22,260 nt of DNA from Apostichopus leukothele (taxonomy: Eukaryota; Echinodermata; Holothuroidea; Aspidochirotida; Stichopodidae). This document shows positions 20,602 to 22,260 of this stretch, piece after piece. The position numbers were made by a program, and so were the translations under genes. The DNA lies in assembly GCA_010014835.2 (NCBI GenBank), contig JAAAKB020000023.1, positions 1,796,439 to 1,818,698 on the forward strand. The letters run 5' to 3'. The notes under the pieces are model-generated. The model made no database searches, was not told the origin of the DNA, and worked only from the letters and a program-made list of their open reading frames with translations. The stretch's first letter is position 1; the number at the start of each line of letters is the position of its first letter.

Positions 20602-21236
20602 TTGTTTACCAATCATGATTTATCTTCATTATACAAAATATCCCAGTAACTCAAAAGCAACTACCAATTTCCAATTTCAAACTTTGAGGTACGAATATTT
20701 TCCACACCATTGCTAGAAACCTGTCTCAATATTGACCCGACTAGAGCAAAATTTACCATATGTTAGACATGCTTGTTATTAAACTTTCAAAGAGAATCAA
20801 GTAGCTGTAATCAGGATTTTCAAACATTTCTTCAAACACAATGCAAGCCCTAAACCCAGCTATATATGATGGTAAATTGTAATTGTCACTAAAATACTGA
20901 TATGAACCAAGTTCAAGAGATTGGAAACACATATAATTGTTTTAAATTAAACTTGAAGGGCTAATTTATATAAAAACTCAAAAGCAGGGCATCAATGATG
21001 CAAAACCCAACACACCCAGACAAACATTTGTGCATAAGCAATTTGACCTTTCATGAAACACTTTTCTAAGAGTAAGGAAAGTGTAAAATCACACGCTGTG
21101 CATATATTAACGTTGATTTTTCTAGTTTGATTTCCAGGGTACATCGTATTATCCTAAATCAGCAATATAAGCTGACTTCTCCTACGTAACTAATTGGACC
21201 CTGACAACCCTATGAATTAATGGAGCATATAGTTAC

Positions 21237-21350
21237 CATTCATGGCTGTTATATATCTTTGCTGCTGTTGGCCTAGCATGCTACGAGTCTCTGGGAGAGC
21301 CCACCCATCAAGGGAGCCATTTAGCCTCAACCAGCTGGTCTTGGTGTGGT
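21237..21350 (-). CDS. VWA3B-like gene, first exon visible in window (internal exon)
   Basis: On the minus strand an acceptor (cacaatatttag) precedes this 114-nt exon and a donor (G|gtaact) follows it. It opens with two bases of a split codon, encodes HTKTSWLRLNGSLDGWALPE and then ETRSMLGQQQQRYITAMN, and ends with one base (G). That base joins the next exon's AT to give Asp. Only this frame is open. The segment looks like the region before the second 'WLxxxGL' module of VWA3B-type proteins, based on remembered family features and not on a search. The preceding exon must end after codon base 1; none is visible between here and the right edge, where a pentanucleotide satellite sits, so the 5' half of the gene and its promoter are outside the window. 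The matching phase with the next exon is the main support. Confidence 0.75.
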
Positions 21351-21649
21351 CTAAATATTGTGACAGAAAATTATTTTTATAAAAGTCAGTAAGGCAGATC
21401 TTTTATATCTAGGCATGTGATGATCTACCTATCAAACTGTAGAGAATGACTATGTCTTAAACAAAGGAAAAAAGGCGAGAAAAACATCAAATTATAATTA
21501 TGATTAGGATGAATGAGCATAAAAGATACATAATATGTAATATGAATATTAAGCCAAAGGAGCATAATGCTAATTTGGTTATGAAATAAGCATATAAACT
21601 GAAAGGTAGGTAGGTTGAATACCAAATGACAGTTGTATACAATTTAGAG
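21351..21649. other. Presumed intron upstream of the first visible exon
   Basis: AT-rich, with no exon recognised between the acceptor at 21351 and the pentanucleotide satellite. Confidence 0.6.
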
Positions 21650-22260
21650 AGACTATTGTATTGGACTGTATTGTATTGTACTGCATTTGCATTGCATTGC
21701 ATTGTACTGTATTGTATTGTAATGTACTGCATTGCATTGTATTTTATTGTACTGTACTGTTTTGCATTGTATTGCATTGCATTGTATTGCTTGTATTTTA
21801 TTGCATTGTACTGTACTATATTGTATTGCATTGTACTGTATTGCATTGTACTGTACTGTACTGTATTGCATTGTACTGTACTATATTGTATTGCATTGTA
21901 CTGTATTGCATTGCATTGCACTGCATTGTAATGTATTGTACTATACTGTAATGTATTGTATTGCATAACATTGTATTGTACTATACTATACTATACTGTA
22001 CTGAATTGTATTGTATTGTACTGTACTGTACTGCATTGTATTGTACTGTATTGTACTGCATTGTATTGTATTGCACTGTATTGTACTACACTGTACTGTA
22101 TTGTATTGTAATGTATTGTACTATACTGTAATGTATTGTACTATACTGTAATGTATTGTATTGCATAACATTGTATTGTACTATACTGTACTGTACTGTA
22201 CTGTACTGTACTGTACTGTACTGTACTGTACTGTACTGTACTGTACTGTACTGTACTGTA
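21650..22260. repeat. Pentanucleotide satellite (TGTAC / TGTAT / TGCAT)n
   Basis: About 610 bp of 5-bp units, running to the window edge. The left part mixes TGTAT, TGCAT and TGTAC units; the last 80 or so bases are pure TGTAC. A block at 21931-21988 is repeated at 22131-22188, an offset of exactly 200 bp (40 units), so larger pieces of the array have also been copied. All long open frames here are stop-free by-products of the unit, not genes. On the sense strand of the VWA3B-like gene the repeat reads (CAGTA)n and would lie in an upstream intron. Confidence 0.97.

Noticed and set aside
21487-21968. Several overlapping open frames of 72-159 codons on both strands
   Set aside because: They are produced by the stop-free pentanucleotide satellite and have no domain content.

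Overview
The window reads as nuclear DNA from an AT-rich animal genome, most likely a marine invertebrate (echinoderm, hemichordate or mollusc are all possible; this is inference). The reasons are a multi-exon gene with GT-AG introns of about 0.7-3.7 kb, the 3' tail of an L2/CR1-type non-LTR retrotransposon, many tandem repeats and microsatellites, and a 100-N assembly gap. No prokaryotic-style operons, tRNA, rRNA or CRISPR were found.

The only gene I can support lies on the minus strand across the right half (about 21350 down to 12471, probably on to 8592). Eight exons join with matching splice phase into 456 continuous codons with no stop. The product ends in a DUF4537 (Tudor-like) region and resembles the C-terminal half of von Willebrand factor A domain-containing protein 3B (VWA3B). 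Its order is: a SLDGW/ALPETR segment, a Lys/Arg-rich linker, a 'QWLRKHGLVAKKLTIYDAL' module, a helical module, an acidic Ser-rich disordered stretch, and DUF4537. The 5' part, including any VWA domain, would lie beyond the right edge. The 3' end is not resolved. The best continuation is an in-phase exon at 8592-8765; the alternative at 12073-12208 looks more like a LINE open-reading-frame tail.

Left to right: 1-2900 is unannotated AT-rich DNA with simple repeats and one GC-richer island (about 1900-2115). 2900-3490 holds a diverged duplication of about 255 bp, each copy carrying a CCGCGG-centred palindrome. 3661-3920 is a 60-bp tandem array. 5624-6277 is a 17-copy array of about 38 bp. 6280-8590 shows nothing recognisable. 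8592-8765 is the candidate exon, inside a CpG-rich patch. 10742-10980 is a 26/27-bp minisatellite. 11905-12072 is an AT microsatellite running into the assembly gap. 12209-12497 is a 93/94-bp array that copies the end of an exon and its splice donor. 12471-21350 carries the exons, with intronic minisatellites, G-runs, a perfect hairpin and a LINE tail. 21650-22260 is a pentanucleotide satellite that becomes pure towards the window edge.

I see no convincing new multi-gene system. The most interesting structure is the splice junction embedded in a tandem array at 12209-12497.
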